Position numbers and translations under genes: made by a program
Notes under the pieces: generated by a model
What the model saw: the letters and a program-made list of their open reading frames with translations, nothing else
What the model was told of the DNA's origin: nothing
The model's database searches: none
Part shown: positions 28,828 to 36,760 of the stretch, piece after piece
Numbering within the stretch: the first letter of the stretch is position 1
How the letters are laid out: each line of letters begins with the position of its first letter
Assembly (NCBI GenBank): GCA_964528425.1
Contig: CAZGTD010000002.1
Coordinates: 55,459 to 119,458 of the forward strand
Length of the DNA stretch: 64,000 nt
Direction: 5' to 3'
Origin: UBA3263 sp964528425
Lineage (GTDB): Bacteria > Bacteroidota > Bacteroidia > Bacteroidales > Muribaculaceae

Positions 28828-30237
28828 TTAATCGAAGGAGCCCATCTTCAGGAAGTTGACTTCTTCTTGAGTCAGGTAGCGCCAGCGGCCGCGGGGCAGG
28901 TTCTTTTTGGTGAGGCCTGCAAAGTAAACGCGGTCGAGCTTGGTAACGTGGTAGCCGAGGCTCTCGAAGATGCGGCGCACGATTCGGTTGCGGCCCGAAT
29001 GGATTTCAATGCCTGCCTGGTTACGGTCGGTTTCGGTTGCGTAGGAAATCGCGTCGGCGTGGATAGGTCCATCTTCGAGTTCTATGCCGTCGGCAATACG
29101 CTGCATGTCGTCTTCTTCAATGTCTTTGTCGGTCCATACGTGATAGATCTTTTTCTTGACGTATTGCGGATGGGTCAGTTTTGAGGCCAGGTCGCCGTCG
29201 TTGGTGAGCAGCAGAACGCCGGTGGTGTTGCGGTCGAGGCGGCCTACGGGGTAGATGCGCTCTTCGCACGCGTTTTTAACCAGATCGAGAACTGTCAGGC
29301 GTCCGTTGGGGTCATCGGCCGTAGTTACGCAATCTTTAGGCTTGTTGAGCAGCACATAGCATTTGCGTTCGGTTGTCACAACCTTGTCGTTATATTCAAC
29401 AACGTCTTTCGGGGTGATTTTAGTGCCAAGTTCGGTAACAACCTGCCCGTTCACCTTGATTTCGCCTTTCTGAATGAATTCGTCGGCTTCGCGGCGCGAG
29501 CATATGCCTGAGTTGGCAATGAATTTATTCAGGCGTATTTCAGCGTTGGGATCAACTTCGGGTTCATCGTAGAAAATGCGTTTCGGGCGGGGCGTGAAGC
29601 TCTTGCCGGGGCGAGGCGCTTGCTGGCGCGGTCCCTGGGGTTTGCCGTAGCGGTTGCCGTTGTTGCGGGGCTTGTAGCCGCCCTGCTGGTATCCGCCCTG
29701 CTGGTCGCGGTTGTTGTAGTTGTTATTGTAACTGTTGTTATAGTTATTACGGGGTTTGTAGCCGTTTTGCTGGTATCCGCCCTGCTGGTCACGGTTGTTA
29801 TAGTTATTGCGGGGACGGGGCTGATAGCCGCCTTCCTGGCGGTCGGTCTGATTACCGGCGTTATAGTTATTGGGGTTATAGCGCGGGCGGTAGCTGCCGT
29901 CCTGACCATCGGGCCTGTCGTAGTGGGGGCGCTGATAGCCGCTTTGGGGCCGCTGGTAACCGCCGTAGTTGTTATTGTAGTTATTGCGGGGGCGTGGCTG
30001 ATAGCCGCCGTCCTGTCGGTCGCGGTTGTTATATTCACCGCTGTTGTTGAAGCGCGGACGCGGCTGATAAGGGCGCTGCTGGGGAGCGGAGTAGCTGTTA
30101 GAGGTTTCGTTGTCTGAGTCTGATCCGTAAGAAACTTTTTCAAAACGTGAGTCGGCAGATGCAGCCCCGCCGGCGTTGGCCGAGCCAATGCGCGGACGCT
30201 TGGGACGCTTCATTTCGCCATTTGAACTGTTGTCCAT
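28828..30237 (-). CDS. rluB: RluB/RsuA-family pseudouridine synthase with long low-complexity N-terminal extension
   Basis: 469 residues, against about 240-300 for most of the family. Residues ~1-220 are a disordered head made of repeated Gly-Gly-Tyr-Gln, Pro-Arg and Asn-Asn-Tyr units (for example QGGYQQGGYKPRNN), an RGG/prion-like composition. The enzyme part follows: an S4 RNA-binding domain (IRLNKFIANSGICSRREADE), then the catalytic motif with Asp (YPVGRLDRNTTGVLLLTNDG), then the C-terminal RIVRRIFESLGYHVTKLDR. It isomerises a uridine in rRNA, probably 23S, by family transfer. A promoter lies upstream, and short gaps suggest it leads an operon with asnS, the protease, the maturase and a secreted protein. 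Confidence 0.9.
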   Translation of the reverse strand: MDNSSNGEMKRPKRPRIGSANAGGAASADSRFEKVSYGSDSDNETSNSYSAPQQRPYQPRPRFNNSGEYNNRDRQDGGYQPRPRNNYNNNYGGYQRPQSGYQRPHYDRPDGQDGSYRPRYNPNNYNAGNQTDRQEGGYQPRPRNNYNNRDQQGGYQQNGYKPRNNYNNSYNNNYNNRDQQGGYQQGGYKPRNNGNRYGKPQGPRQQAPRPGKSFTPRPKRIFYDEPEVDPNAEIRLNKFIANSGICSRREADEFIQKGEIKVNGQVVTELGTKITPKDVVEYNDKVVTTERKCYVLLNKPKDCVTTADDPNGRLTVLDLVKNACEERIYPVGRLDRNTTGVLLLTNDGDLASKLTHPQYVKKKIYHVWTDKDIEEDDMQRIADGIELEDGPIHADAISYATETDRNQAGIEIHSGRNRIVRRIFESLGYHVTKLDRVYFAGLTKKNLPRGRWRYLTQEEVNFLKMGSFD

Positions 30238-30318
30238 AATGTTGTTGTTGGCTTAGTAGTTTTAGATTAGTTATGAGTTTCCCGGCGTCGCACCGGGAGC
30301 ATTAAGGTTCTATGCCTG

Positions 30319-30349
30319 CAAAGGTAAGCAAAATTTCTCATCTTTGCAA
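30319..30349 (-). promoter_or_regulatory. Promoter of the rluB-led operon
   Basis: Minus strand TTG (30349-30347), exactly 20 bases, then TACCTTTG (30326-30319). The start codon at 30237 leaves a leader of roughly 75 bases. Confidence 0.7.
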
Positions 30350-30398
30350 TAGGTCAAACAAATTTTTCCAAGTCATGGTTCACCGGTGGAGAATGATA

Positions 30399-30435
30399 AG
30401 TATGGCGGCCCGGATTGGACCCGGGCCGCCATACT
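30399..30435 (-). terminator. Terminator hairpin of tig
   Basis: A perfect 15-base GC-rich stem (AGTATGGCGGCCCGG and its complement) with a 7-base loop, starting 28 bases after the tig stop. No T run follows, as is common for such hairpins in Bacteroidetes. Confidence 0.75.
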
Positions 30436-30463
30436 TTAAATCGTTTAATAACGCAGCAGCAGG

Positions 30464-31813
30464 TTATTCTTCTACTACGCCGGCAATTTTCTTGAATTCA
30501 TCGAGCGACACGGTTTTGTCGTCGATAGTGGCGGCGTTGCCGATGGCTTCAAAGAGGTTAGCGTTGGCAACCTGCTGGGCAATGTAGCGGCGGTTGTTTT
30601 CGTCTTTAAGCAGGCTCTCGGCGTAGTTTTTGAGAATTGCTTCGTCGAGGTTGGCCATGCCATATTGTGCAAACTGGCGGGCTGCGGCGTGGGTGGCGTA
30701 GGCCATGAGGTTTTCTTCGGTAACCTTAACACCGAGTTTCTCGGCTATGCGGCCCGAAAGGATTTCCCATTTCATGTGGGGTTCGCCTTTAGCAAATTCT
30801 TCGTCGATATTTTCGGCGTTGAGGGTTTCGGGGTTGCGGCGAATGAGCCATTTTTTCAGGAATTCAACCGGCAGGTCGAAGTTACCGAAGTCTTTCATAA
30901 GGGTTTCGGTAGTGGTCTTTTCAAAGAGCTGGGCGGAGTTGGGAAGCAGCTGGGCGGCGATGCTCTTTTTCAGGGCTTCGTTGTATTGCTCTTCTGTAGT
31001 GCAGTCGGGGCCGAAAGCCATTTTGAAGAATTCTTCGTTGTGTTCAGCCGGTTTCAGGCCGGTGATTTCAGAGATTTTCAGTTCAAAGTCGCCCTGAAGC
31101 TTAGCGGCTTCGTCGCGGGTAATGGAGAGCATGGCTGCGAGCTCGGCGGTGTTGCCTTCAGCTGCAGTGTAGGGGTTATAAACAATGGTGTCGCCCGGTT
31201 TGGCACCTTCGAATTTGTCGGCCTGTTCTTTGTTTTTGAAAGTCCAGGGTGCAACGATAACGTCGGCCTTTTCAATGAAGCCTTCTTCTTTGCCGAGTTC
31301 CTTGATAGTGCCTTTGATGAGGGCGCGGTCGGCATACACTTCGAGAGGCTGCTGGGTGCCGAAGCGGCCGGTCAGAGCTTTGTCTTCGTTTTCAATCATT
31401 TCGGGAGACACCTCTATGCGATAGTAGGGGAGGTGCATATCCTTGTTGATTTCAACGTTGATTTCGGGGGCGAAACCGAGTTCATATTCAAAGGTGTAGT
31501 CGGTCTGTTTGTCGAGGTCGAGCTCGGTAACGTTAACGGGAAGCGGTTCGCCGAGAATGTCGAGTTTATTTTCCTGCAGATAGTCAACAACAGCTTTGTA
31601 GACCTCTTGGTTTATAACGTCGGAAGTAACCTGCTTGCGGAAGCGCTTTTCAACGATGCTCATCGGTACGGCACCTTTGCGGAAGCCGGGAATGTTGGCG
31701 TCTTTGCGGATTTTTTTGAGCTGGTCAGTTACTTTTTCCTTGTAGTCGTTTTCAACAACGCTTACAGTCAGTTTGCCTGTTGTTGCGTTAATTTTGTCGA
31801 GTGTAACGTTCAT
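30464..31813 (-). CDS. tig: Trigger factor, ribosome-associated chaperone and prolyl isomerase
   Basis: 449 residues from the ATG at 31813; the frame continues 48 bases upstream into the untranslated leader, so that start is rejected. The N-terminal ribosome-binding tail is clear: KIRKDANIPGFRKGAVPMSIVEKRF carries the GFRKG signature (about residues 38-42) that docks at L23. The middle domain has diverged from the FKBP-like isomerase of E. coli, as is usual in Bacteroidetes. The C-terminal helical arms (WLIRRNPETLNAENIDEEF, MAYATHAAARQFAQYGM) are present. It binds nascent chains at the ribosome exit. The gene has its own promoter and terminator. The acidic C-terminus (GVVEE) is normal. Confidence 0.95.
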   Translation of the reverse strand: MNVTLDKINATTGKLTVSVVENDYKEKVTDQLKKIRKDANIPGFRKGAVPMSIVEKRFRKQVTSDVINQEVYKAVVDYLQENKLDILGEPLPVNVTELDLDKQTDYTFEYELGFAPEINVEINKDMHLPYYRIEVSPEMIENEDKALTGRFGTQQPLEVYADRALIKGTIKELGKEEGFIEKADVIVAPWTFKNKEQADKFEGAKPGDTIVYNPYTAAEGNTAELAAMLSITRDEAAKLQGDFELKISEITGLKPAEHNEEFFKMAFGPDCTTEEQYNEALKKSIAAQLLPNSAQLFEKTTTETLMKDFGNFDLPVEFLKKWLIRRNPETLNAENIDEEFAKGEPHMKWEILSGRIAEKLGVKVTEENLMAYATHAAARQFAQYGMANLDEAILKNYAESLLKDENNRRYIAQQVANANLFEAIGNAATIDDKTVSLDEFKKIAGVVEE

Positions 31814-31858
31814 TTCGTTTATGTCTTGAGTTTTAGTAATTTTGCAGTTATGAGCGTA

Positions 31859-31890
31859 CAAAGTTACGAATTCCCGCCCAAATGGCCAAA
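31859..31890 (-). promoter_or_regulatory. Promoter of tig
   Basis: Minus strand TTTG (31890-31887), 20 bases, then TAACTTTG (31866-31859). The leader to the ATG at 31813 is about 40 bases. Confidence 0.8.
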
Positions 31891-31985
31891 AAAATTATAG
31901 ATTATTGTGATTTGTTAAGGCGGTTAAACGTAGCGGAATACGGGGTGGCGAACTTTTAAGGGTTAAAAAATGTTATATCGGTGTT

Positions 31986-32603
31986 ATGAACAAGATTATG
32001 ATGAAACTTGCGGTTATTGCTGCTCTGGGAGCCGCTGCCGCGTTGACCGCTTGCGACGGCAAAGCCTCGCTGGCCAAGAAAATCGAGGGTGAATGGTCGG
32101 GCGCTCCTATGCGCGTTGACCGCAAACTGGCGGATGAGATGACAATGACGCCTACATTTCGCTTTGAGCGTCAGGGATCAGCTTCGGCCGGAGAATTGAC
32201 AATGTTGGCCCGCGTGTCGGTGATGATGCCGGTTAATGCGCCGATTGATTCGGCGGGAACCACGGCGGTATCGGCAACTGCCGCCGGTCTGGCAACCGTC
32301 AGGGGCAGCTGGAGGGCTACCGACGATGACGATGTTGACCTGTCGTTCGATATGTCCACAATCGACGTTACGATGGACCCCGACGTTGAATTTGAACTCG
32401 CCAATGTCTGGGCTTCGTCAGATGTGCCGACAACCAGAACCGTTTCCGAACCTGTGCGCCGAGCTTTTGTCAAGCAGATGACCGACGGCTTTACCGCGAC
32501 CTTACGGCAGCTCGACGACCTCGACGATATTCATTTTCAGCAACCCGAAAATCAGTTTACCTGCAAGTTCCTGAAAACAAAACAGGTGCTTCACCGGAAC
32601 TGA
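31986..32603 (+). CDS. Small lipoprotein of unknown function
   Basis: 205 residues. The signal ends in a lipobox (ALTAC, Cys at about residue 23), so it is predicted to be a lipoprotein. The mature part starts DGKASLAKKIEGEWSGAPMRV, a lipocalin-like 'GxWxG' opening seen in many Bacteroidales lipoproteins. It continues with alternating strands including RGSWRATDDDDVDLSFDMS, suggesting a small beta-barrel or sandwich. No named family is recognised. The last 13 bases overlap tail-to-tail with the DUF1846 gene on the other strand. No clear promoter was found in the ~110 bases upstream. Confidence 0.7.
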   Translation: MNKIMMKLAVIAALGAAAALTACDGKASLAKKIEGEWSGAPMRVDRKLADEMTMTPTFRFERQGSASAGELTMLARVSVMMPVNAPIDSAGTTAVSATAAGLATVRGSWRATDDDDVDLSFDMSTIDVTMDPDVEFELANVWASSDVPTTRTVSEPVRRAFVKQMTDGFTATLRQLDDLDDIHFQQPENQFTCKFLKTKQVLHRN

Positions 32604-34075
32604 TGGGTCGACGAGGGTTTGCGTGCCGGATCGCAGGTGAGCCCGATGCCTAATTTTTTGAAGATTTTGCGATCCACCTCGCCGAGCATAACGGTTGAGT
32701 GGATTTGGCAGCCGCGCAGCTCGGGGAGTTTCTCAAGGGCGCGGCTGCAGTTTTTGTCGGTAGTTGAGAGAACCGACAGGGCAACGAGCACTTCGTCGGT
32801 GTGAAGCCTCGGATTTTTGGAGCGCAGATAGTCTGTTTTGGTGTGTTGAATCGGCTCAATCATTTCCTGAGGAATGAGTTTTACCGAGTGGTCAATGCCG
32901 GCCAGATGTTTTGTGGCATTGAGAATCAGAGCTGCCGAGCAGCCCAGAAGGGCGGAAGTTTCGGCTGTGATTAAGGTGCCGTCGGCCAATTCTATGGCCG
33001 ACGATGCAACCCCGGAGCGTTCGGCCCGTTCTCGGGCGGCAACGGTGGTGCGGCGATAGGTAGTGTCGATTTTTGCTTGTTTGAATAGCAGGGCTATTTT
33101 GTTGACTTCAGCTTCGTTGCCTTCGCCCATGGCCATACGGTTCAGCGCCTCATAGTGGCGGCGAATGATTTCCTGGCGCGAAGCTTCACGGCAAACCTCG
33201 TCGTCTTCAATGCAGAAGCCTACCATGTTTACGCCCATATCGGTTGGTGACTTATATGGGTTTTCGCCATAAATTCCCTCGAACAGAGCGTTCAAAACCG
33301 GAAAAATTTCAATGTCGCGGTTATAGTTGATAGCAGTTTTGCCATATGCCTCAAGATGGAACGGGTCAATCATGTTAACGTCGTTGAGGTCGGCCGTTGC
33401 TGCCTCGTAGGCAATATTTACGGGATGTTTCAGCGGCAGGCTCCATACCGGGAACGTTTCGAACTTTGCGTAGCCTGCTTCCTGGCCGCGTTTGTGTTCA
33501 TGATATAGCTGGCTCAGGCAAACTGCCATTTTGCCGCTGCCGGGTCCGGGTGCGGTTACTATTACCAGCGGACGTTCGGTTTCTATATAGTCGTTTTTGC
33601 CGAAACCTTCGTCGGAGTCAATCAGACCTACGTTGGTCGGATAGCCCTCGATGGTATAATGATAGTAGGTGCGGATGCCCAGCCGTTCGAGTTTGGCGCG
33701 GAAGGCATCGGCCGACGATTGGCCGTTATAGTGCGTAATGCAGACCGAACCGACCTTAAAGCCGCGGCCTTCAAAGGCATCGCGCAGGCGAAGCACGTCC
33801 ATATCATAAGTGATGCCAAGGTCCTGGCGAACTTTGTTTTTTTCGATGTCGACAGCCGAAATCACTATTACAATTTCCGCTTTATCGGCCAGCTGGCTCA
33901 GCATCCGCAGTTTGCTGTCGGGTTCAAAACCCGGCAGCACGCGCGAGGCATGGAAATCGTCGAAGAGTTTGCCCCCGAGTTCAAGGTAGAGCTTATTGCC
34001 GAACTGGGCAATACGTTCCTTAATGTGTTCTGACTGAATTTTGCAGTACTTCTCGTTGTTGAATCCTGTTTTCAT
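32591..34075 (-). CDS. DUF1846 (UPF0371) family protein
   Basis: 494 residues, the family's normal length. Recognisable blocks: the N-terminal GFNNEKYCKIQSEHIKERI, YLELGGKLFDDFHASRVLPG, the phosphate-loop-like VIVTAPGPGSGKMAVCLSQL (about residues 171-190), VWSLPLKHPVNIAYEAATAD, and DMGVNMVGFCIEDDEV. The family is widespread in Firmicutes and Bacteroidetes. Structures are known but the biochemical role is not established. The loop and the metabolic-enzyme-like size suggest nucleotide or phosphate binding (inference). The ATG overlaps the TGA of the YitT-type gene (ATGA), so the two are coupled. The 3' end overlaps the convergent lipoprotein gene by 13 bases. Confidence 0.9.
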   Translation of the reverse strand: MKTGFNNEKYCKIQSEHIKERIAQFGNKLYLELGGKLFDDFHASRVLPGFEPDSKLRMLSQLADKAEIVIVISAVDIEKNKVRQDLGITYDMDVLRLRDAFEGRGFKVGSVCITHYNGQSSADAFRAKLERLGIRTYYHYTIEGYPTNVGLIDSDEGFGKNDYIETERPLVIVTAPGPGSGKMAVCLSQLYHEHKRGQEAGYAKFETFPVWSLPLKHPVNIAYEAATADLNDVNMIDPFHLEAYGKTAINYNRDIEIFPVLNALFEGIYGENPYKSPTDMGVNMVGFCIEDDEVCREASRQEIIRRHYEALNRMAMGEGNEAEVNKIALLFKQAKIDTTYRRTTVAARERAERSGVASSAIELADGTLITAETSALLGCSAALILNATKHLAGIDHSVKLIPQEMIEPIQHTKTDYLRSKNPRLHTDEVLVALSVLSTTDKNCSRALEKLPELRGCQIHSTVMLGEVDRKIFKKLGIGLTCDPARKPSSTHQFR

Positions 34076-35007
34076 TGGTTTATGTTGTTTTTCTTGGCAG
34101 GTTTAACTTTCATTATGTCGAAGCCTTTGCCATAAACGCCGTTAACATTGCCCTGCGTAACGAGGGCTTCGGAGTCGATGGACTTTACAATGCGGTAGAT
34201 GGTTACCGATTCGATTTTCCGACACATAACAATCAGCATCTTTACCGGCTGTTTGGAGTACCATCCGGTTGCGTCAACCACCGTGCAGCCGCGGTTGGCG
34301 TCAACGTTGATTGCGGTTGCAATCTGTTCCCATTTTTTGGAGATTATGGTGAATTGAACGGCCTGGCGGTTGGAGTTGATTACCAGGTCACACATATAGC
34401 CGGTAGAAAATGTGACCAGCAGGCCATATACTATTTCTGTCAGCGAATAGTGTAGCACAAAATATGCGGAGCTGACGATAAAAAGGTCGCAAAGCATCAT
34501 TGTGCGACCGATGGTTACGTTACTCTTTTTGTTGACCATGGCGGCAACTATGTCAGTGCCTCCCGAAGAACCGTTATGAATAAACACCATTCCCAATCCG
34601 GCCCCCATCAATACCGATCCGAGAATCAGGCTGACCAGCTTGTCGGGCATAATGTGCAAGCTCAGTCCGATGGGTTGAAAAACGCCGATGAGAATAGATA
34701 GAGCCGACATTCCGAACAGGGTGCGTATGGTGAACTGGCGGTCAACAATCCGAATGGCAATCAGCAGCAGCAGAGCATTGACGGCATACATTGTAACCGC
34801 TACCGGAATAACAAACGGAAAATAGCCTGCCTGATGGAGATGAAGCGTAAGAAAGTAAACAACCGAGCCCAAACCGGCCATGCCTCCGATAACGATTTTA
34901 TGGGGGAGAATAAAGGTCGAGAACCCGAACGCGTACATGGCCAGCCCGAGCACGATAAACAAGTAGTCGCGTGCGGCCATCCATGTGGTTTTGTTGAAAT
35001 GTGGCAT
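34072..35007 (-). CDS. YitT-type (DUF161/DUF2179) membrane protein
   Basis: 311 residues from the ATG at 35007; a longer frame begins with a TTG at 35037 inside the promoter element and is rejected. About five or six hydrophobic segments (DYLFIVLGLAMYAFGFSTF, KIVIGGMAGLGSVVYFLT, IPVAVTMYAVNALLLLIAI and LVSLILGSVLMGAGLGMVFI among them) precede the family signature HNGSSGGTDIVAAMVNK. A C-terminal cytoplasmic DUF2179 domain contains RGCTVVDATGWYSKQPVKML and IKSIDSEALVTQGNVNGVYG. The transported substrate, if any, is unknown for the family. It is cotranscribed and translationally coupled with DUF1846. A -7 element TAACTTTG lies at 35042-35035. Confidence 0.88.
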   Translation of the reverse strand: MPHFNKTTWMAARDYLFIVLGLAMYAFGFSTFILPHKIVIGGMAGLGSVVYFLTLHLHQAGYFPFVIPVAVTMYAVNALLLLIAIRIVDRQFTIRTLFGMSALSILIGVFQPIGLSLHIMPDKLVSLILGSVLMGAGLGMVFIHNGSSGGTDIVAAMVNKKSNVTIGRTMMLCDLFIVSSAYFVLHYSLTEIVYGLLVTFSTGYMCDLVINSNRQAVQFTIISKKWEQIATAINVDANRGCTVVDATGWYSKQPVKMLIVMCRKIESVTIYRIVKSIDSEALVTQGNVNGVYGKGFDIMKVKPAKKNNINQ

Positions 35008-35034
35008 TGTGTGAATGAATAATTTTTTCGGGTG

Positions 35035-35042
35035 CAAAGTTA
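35035..35042 (-). promoter_or_regulatory. -7 promoter element of the YitT/DUF1846 pair
   Basis: TAACTTTG on the minus strand, 27 bases before the ATG at 35007. No convincing -33 element at the usual distance. Confidence 0.5.
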
Positions 35043-35102
35043 ACGAAAAAATCCGAAATTCTTTACGCTTGATTTTACAAAAAGTTGGTAAGATTTCAGG
35101 GG

Positions 35103-35471
35103 CTATAAGACCAAAGCGTCAAAAAGGCGGGTAAAGGTCGCGTCGAGGTCGTCGGTGAGGCCGGGGTGGGGGCGTGAGGTCTGGATCGATGAGCTTTTCA
35201 TGGCTGAAAACCATCGGAAGCGCTCTTCAACTGACTTGTCGGCAAGAGCCGACGAGCCGGTGGCAAACATTTGCAGCTGACGTTCGAGCAGGTCGGGATT
35301 CAGTTGCGGGTCAAGCGCCTTGAGCCGGTTGATATTGAGTTTGAAGGCCGAGCGAAACCATTTGCGGCGTTTACACATCATCATCAGCCCGACATTGATG
35401 AATTCCTCGCGCTCAATACACGGAACATAGCGCACAACGGCGTATTCAAAGAGTAAGGCGTTCTCGTTCAT
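35103..35471 (-). CDS. DUF3037 family protein, partner of the HipA-like kinase
   Basis: 122 residues. It opens with the family's typical strand and motif FEYAVVRYVPCIEREEFINVGLMMMC, then a helical part with RFRWFSAMKSSSIQTSRPHPGL and DATFTRLFDALVL. DUF3037 is found beside HipA-like kinase genes in many bacteria, and that is the case here: the ATG lies inside the 3' end of the kinase gene (26-base overlap in another frame). The role is unknown. The pairing suggests a partner, antidote or substrate for the kinase (inference). No separate promoter is visible. Confidence 0.85.
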   Translation of the reverse strand: MNENALLFEYAVVRYVPCIEREEFINVGLMMMCKRRKWFRSAFKLNINRLKALDPQLNPDLLERQLQMFATGSSALADKSVEERFRWFSAMKSSSIQTSRPHPGLTDDLDATFTRLFDALVL

Positions 35472-36237
35472 TGATTGCTTGGTTTACAAAGATTGATGAA
35501 TTTTTAAGCCGCTCGGTCAAAAAACGGCGATACACGTTGCGTTTGCTCTCGGGAGTCTCGCCGCTGCCGTTTTCGTCGGTGAGCCATTCGTCGGGAATAA
35601 GGTCGACGATTTGATTGAGGGTGCGCGGGGTAATTGCCTGGCGCATCAGCTTGTCGGCCTCTTTGAGCTGCAATGCGTAGGGGAGCAGGGCATGGTTCTT
35701 GATGAATGCAAAGGGGTCGAGGTGGGCTTGGTCGACGTTGCGCCATGAGTGCTGGAAAAACAGTGAGGCGCCATGGTCAATCAGCCATAGCTCGCCGTTC
35801 CAGATGAGCATATTGGTATTAAGCCGCGTGCGGTCAACATTGGTCAGGAAGGCGTCTAACCATACGATTTTTGAAGCCGTCAGGGGGTCAACGTGGTTGA
35901 CTGACGGGTCCATGGTCATTGCACGGTCAAGAAAATGGAGACCGAGATTCAGGCCTTCGCTGGCGCGCAAAAGGTCTTGAATTTCCTCGTCGGGCTCGGT
36001 GATCCCAAACCGGCTGTCGACGTTGAGAAATACCAGCTCAGGCACCTTAAAGCCTAATTTTTGCGCAACGAGGCCGCCAACAAGCTCCGCAACCAGAGCT
36101 TTGGGCCCTTGGCCTGCTCCGCGGAATTTAACGGCGTAGCGGAATCCGTCGTCGGCCTCCGCCAGTGCCGGCAGCGAGCCGCCTTCGCGTAGCGGAAGTA
36201 TATAGCGTGTCAGTTCTTGATTTCGCAGCTGAATCAT
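35446..36237 (-). CDS. HipA-like kinase-fold protein
   Basis: 263 residues from the ATG at 36237, just downstream of a promoter; the frame extends further upstream but through it. Kinase-like blocks: YAVKFRGAGQGPKALVAELVGG (ATP-binding Lys and helix, about residues 31-52), KIVWLDAFLTNVDRTRLNTNML (catalytic-loop-like 'DAFLTNxDR..N'), and GELWLIDHGASLFF (metal-binding D). This is the arrangement of HipA and related Ser/Thr kinases. HipA phosphorylates glutamyl-tRNA synthetase in E. coli; the target here is unknown. No HipB-like DNA-binding gene is adjacent; a DUF3037 gene overlaps instead, so it is not a standard hipBA pair. Confidence 0.82.
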   Translation of the reverse strand: MIQLRNQELTRYILPLREGGSLPALAEADDGFRYAVKFRGAGQGPKALVAELVGGLVAQKLGFKVPELVFLNVDSRFGITEPDEEIQDLLRASEGLNLGLHFLDRAMTMDPSVNHVDPLTASKIVWLDAFLTNVDRTRLNTNMLIWNGELWLIDHGASLFFQHSWRNVDQAHLDPFAFIKNHALLPYALQLKEADKLMRQAITPRTLNQIVDLIPDEWLTDENGSGETPESKRNVYRRFLTERLKNSSIFVNQAINERERLTL

Positions 36238-36261
36238 TTTGGGTATTGAAAATTTATTGTG

Positions 36262-36292
36262 CAAAGTTAATCTATTTAATAACAAAAAGCAA
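36262..36292 (-). promoter_or_regulatory. Promoter of the HipA-like/DUF3037 pair
   Basis: Minus strand TTG (36292-36290), 20 bases, then TAACTTTG (36269-36262), 24 bases before the ATG. It is divergent from the rsfS promoter 60-120 bases away. Confidence 0.7.
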
Positions 36293-36354
36293 CTTTGAAT
36301 AGATTGCAATGCTTACATGAAGTATGTTGTAGACGGAAAAAACTTTTTTTAACT

Positions 36355-36384
36355 TTTGGGTTTGCGAAAAATTGCGTATTTTTG
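36355..36384 (+). promoter_or_regulatory. Promoter of rsfS-ftsH
   Basis: TTTG (36355-36358), 18 bases, TATTTTTG (36377-36384). The ATG at 36395 follows after 10 bases, giving a very short leader. Confidence 0.7.
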
Positions 36385-36394
36385 CAGTCTATTT

Positions 36395-36760
36395 ATGAAT
36401 AAAAATAACCAGACTTCACTTGCCGAGCTCATAGTTGCCGGCATTCAGGAGCGCAAAGGGCGCAAAATAACTCACATTGATTTGTCGGGCATAGAATCGA
36501 GTCCGGCAATGGATTTTTTCGTTTGCGAAGGTACGTCGGCAACCCATGTGGCGGCTGTTGCCGACTCCGTGCGCGACTACCTGCTTGAGCAAGCCGGAAT
36601 CAAACCGTATAACTACGATGGCTACGCAACCTCGCAATGGATAGTGCTGGACTATGGTTCTGCGCTGGTTCATATATTTGTTCCCGACGAGCGTCGCCGC
36701 TATAATCTCGAAGAGCTTTGGAGCGACGGAGTAATTAACGAAATCCCAGATCTTGACTAA
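36395..36760 (+). CDS. rsfS: Ribosomal silencing factor RsfS (Iojap family)
   Basis: 121 residues from the ATG at 36395. Family motifs are plain: ITHIDLSGIESSPAMDFFVCEGTSATHV, then YDGYATSQWIVLDYGSALVHIF, then RRRYNLEELWSDG. RsfS binds L14 on the large subunit and blocks subunit joining when nutrients are short. The stop codon is followed directly by the ftsH ATG at 36761 with no gap, so the two are cotranscribed and probably coupled. The short leader implies little room for a ribosome-binding site, normal in this phylum. Confidence 0.95.
   Translation: MNKNNQTSLAELIVAGIQERKGRKITHIDLSGIESSPAMDFFVCEGTSATHVAAVADSVRDYLLEQAGIKPYNYDGYATSQWIVLDYGSALVHIFVPDERRRYNLEELWSDGVINEIPDLD

Noticed and set aside
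29570..30237. The repeats in the rluB head as a CRISPR array or DNA tandem repeat
   Set aside because: The units vary in length, have no spacers and keep the reading frame; they are protein low-complexity sequence.
30665..31900. A 411-residue plus-strand open frame across tig
   Set aside because: It is the exact shadow of trigger factor; its sequence is F/G/V-rich with no motif, and it has no promoter on that strand.
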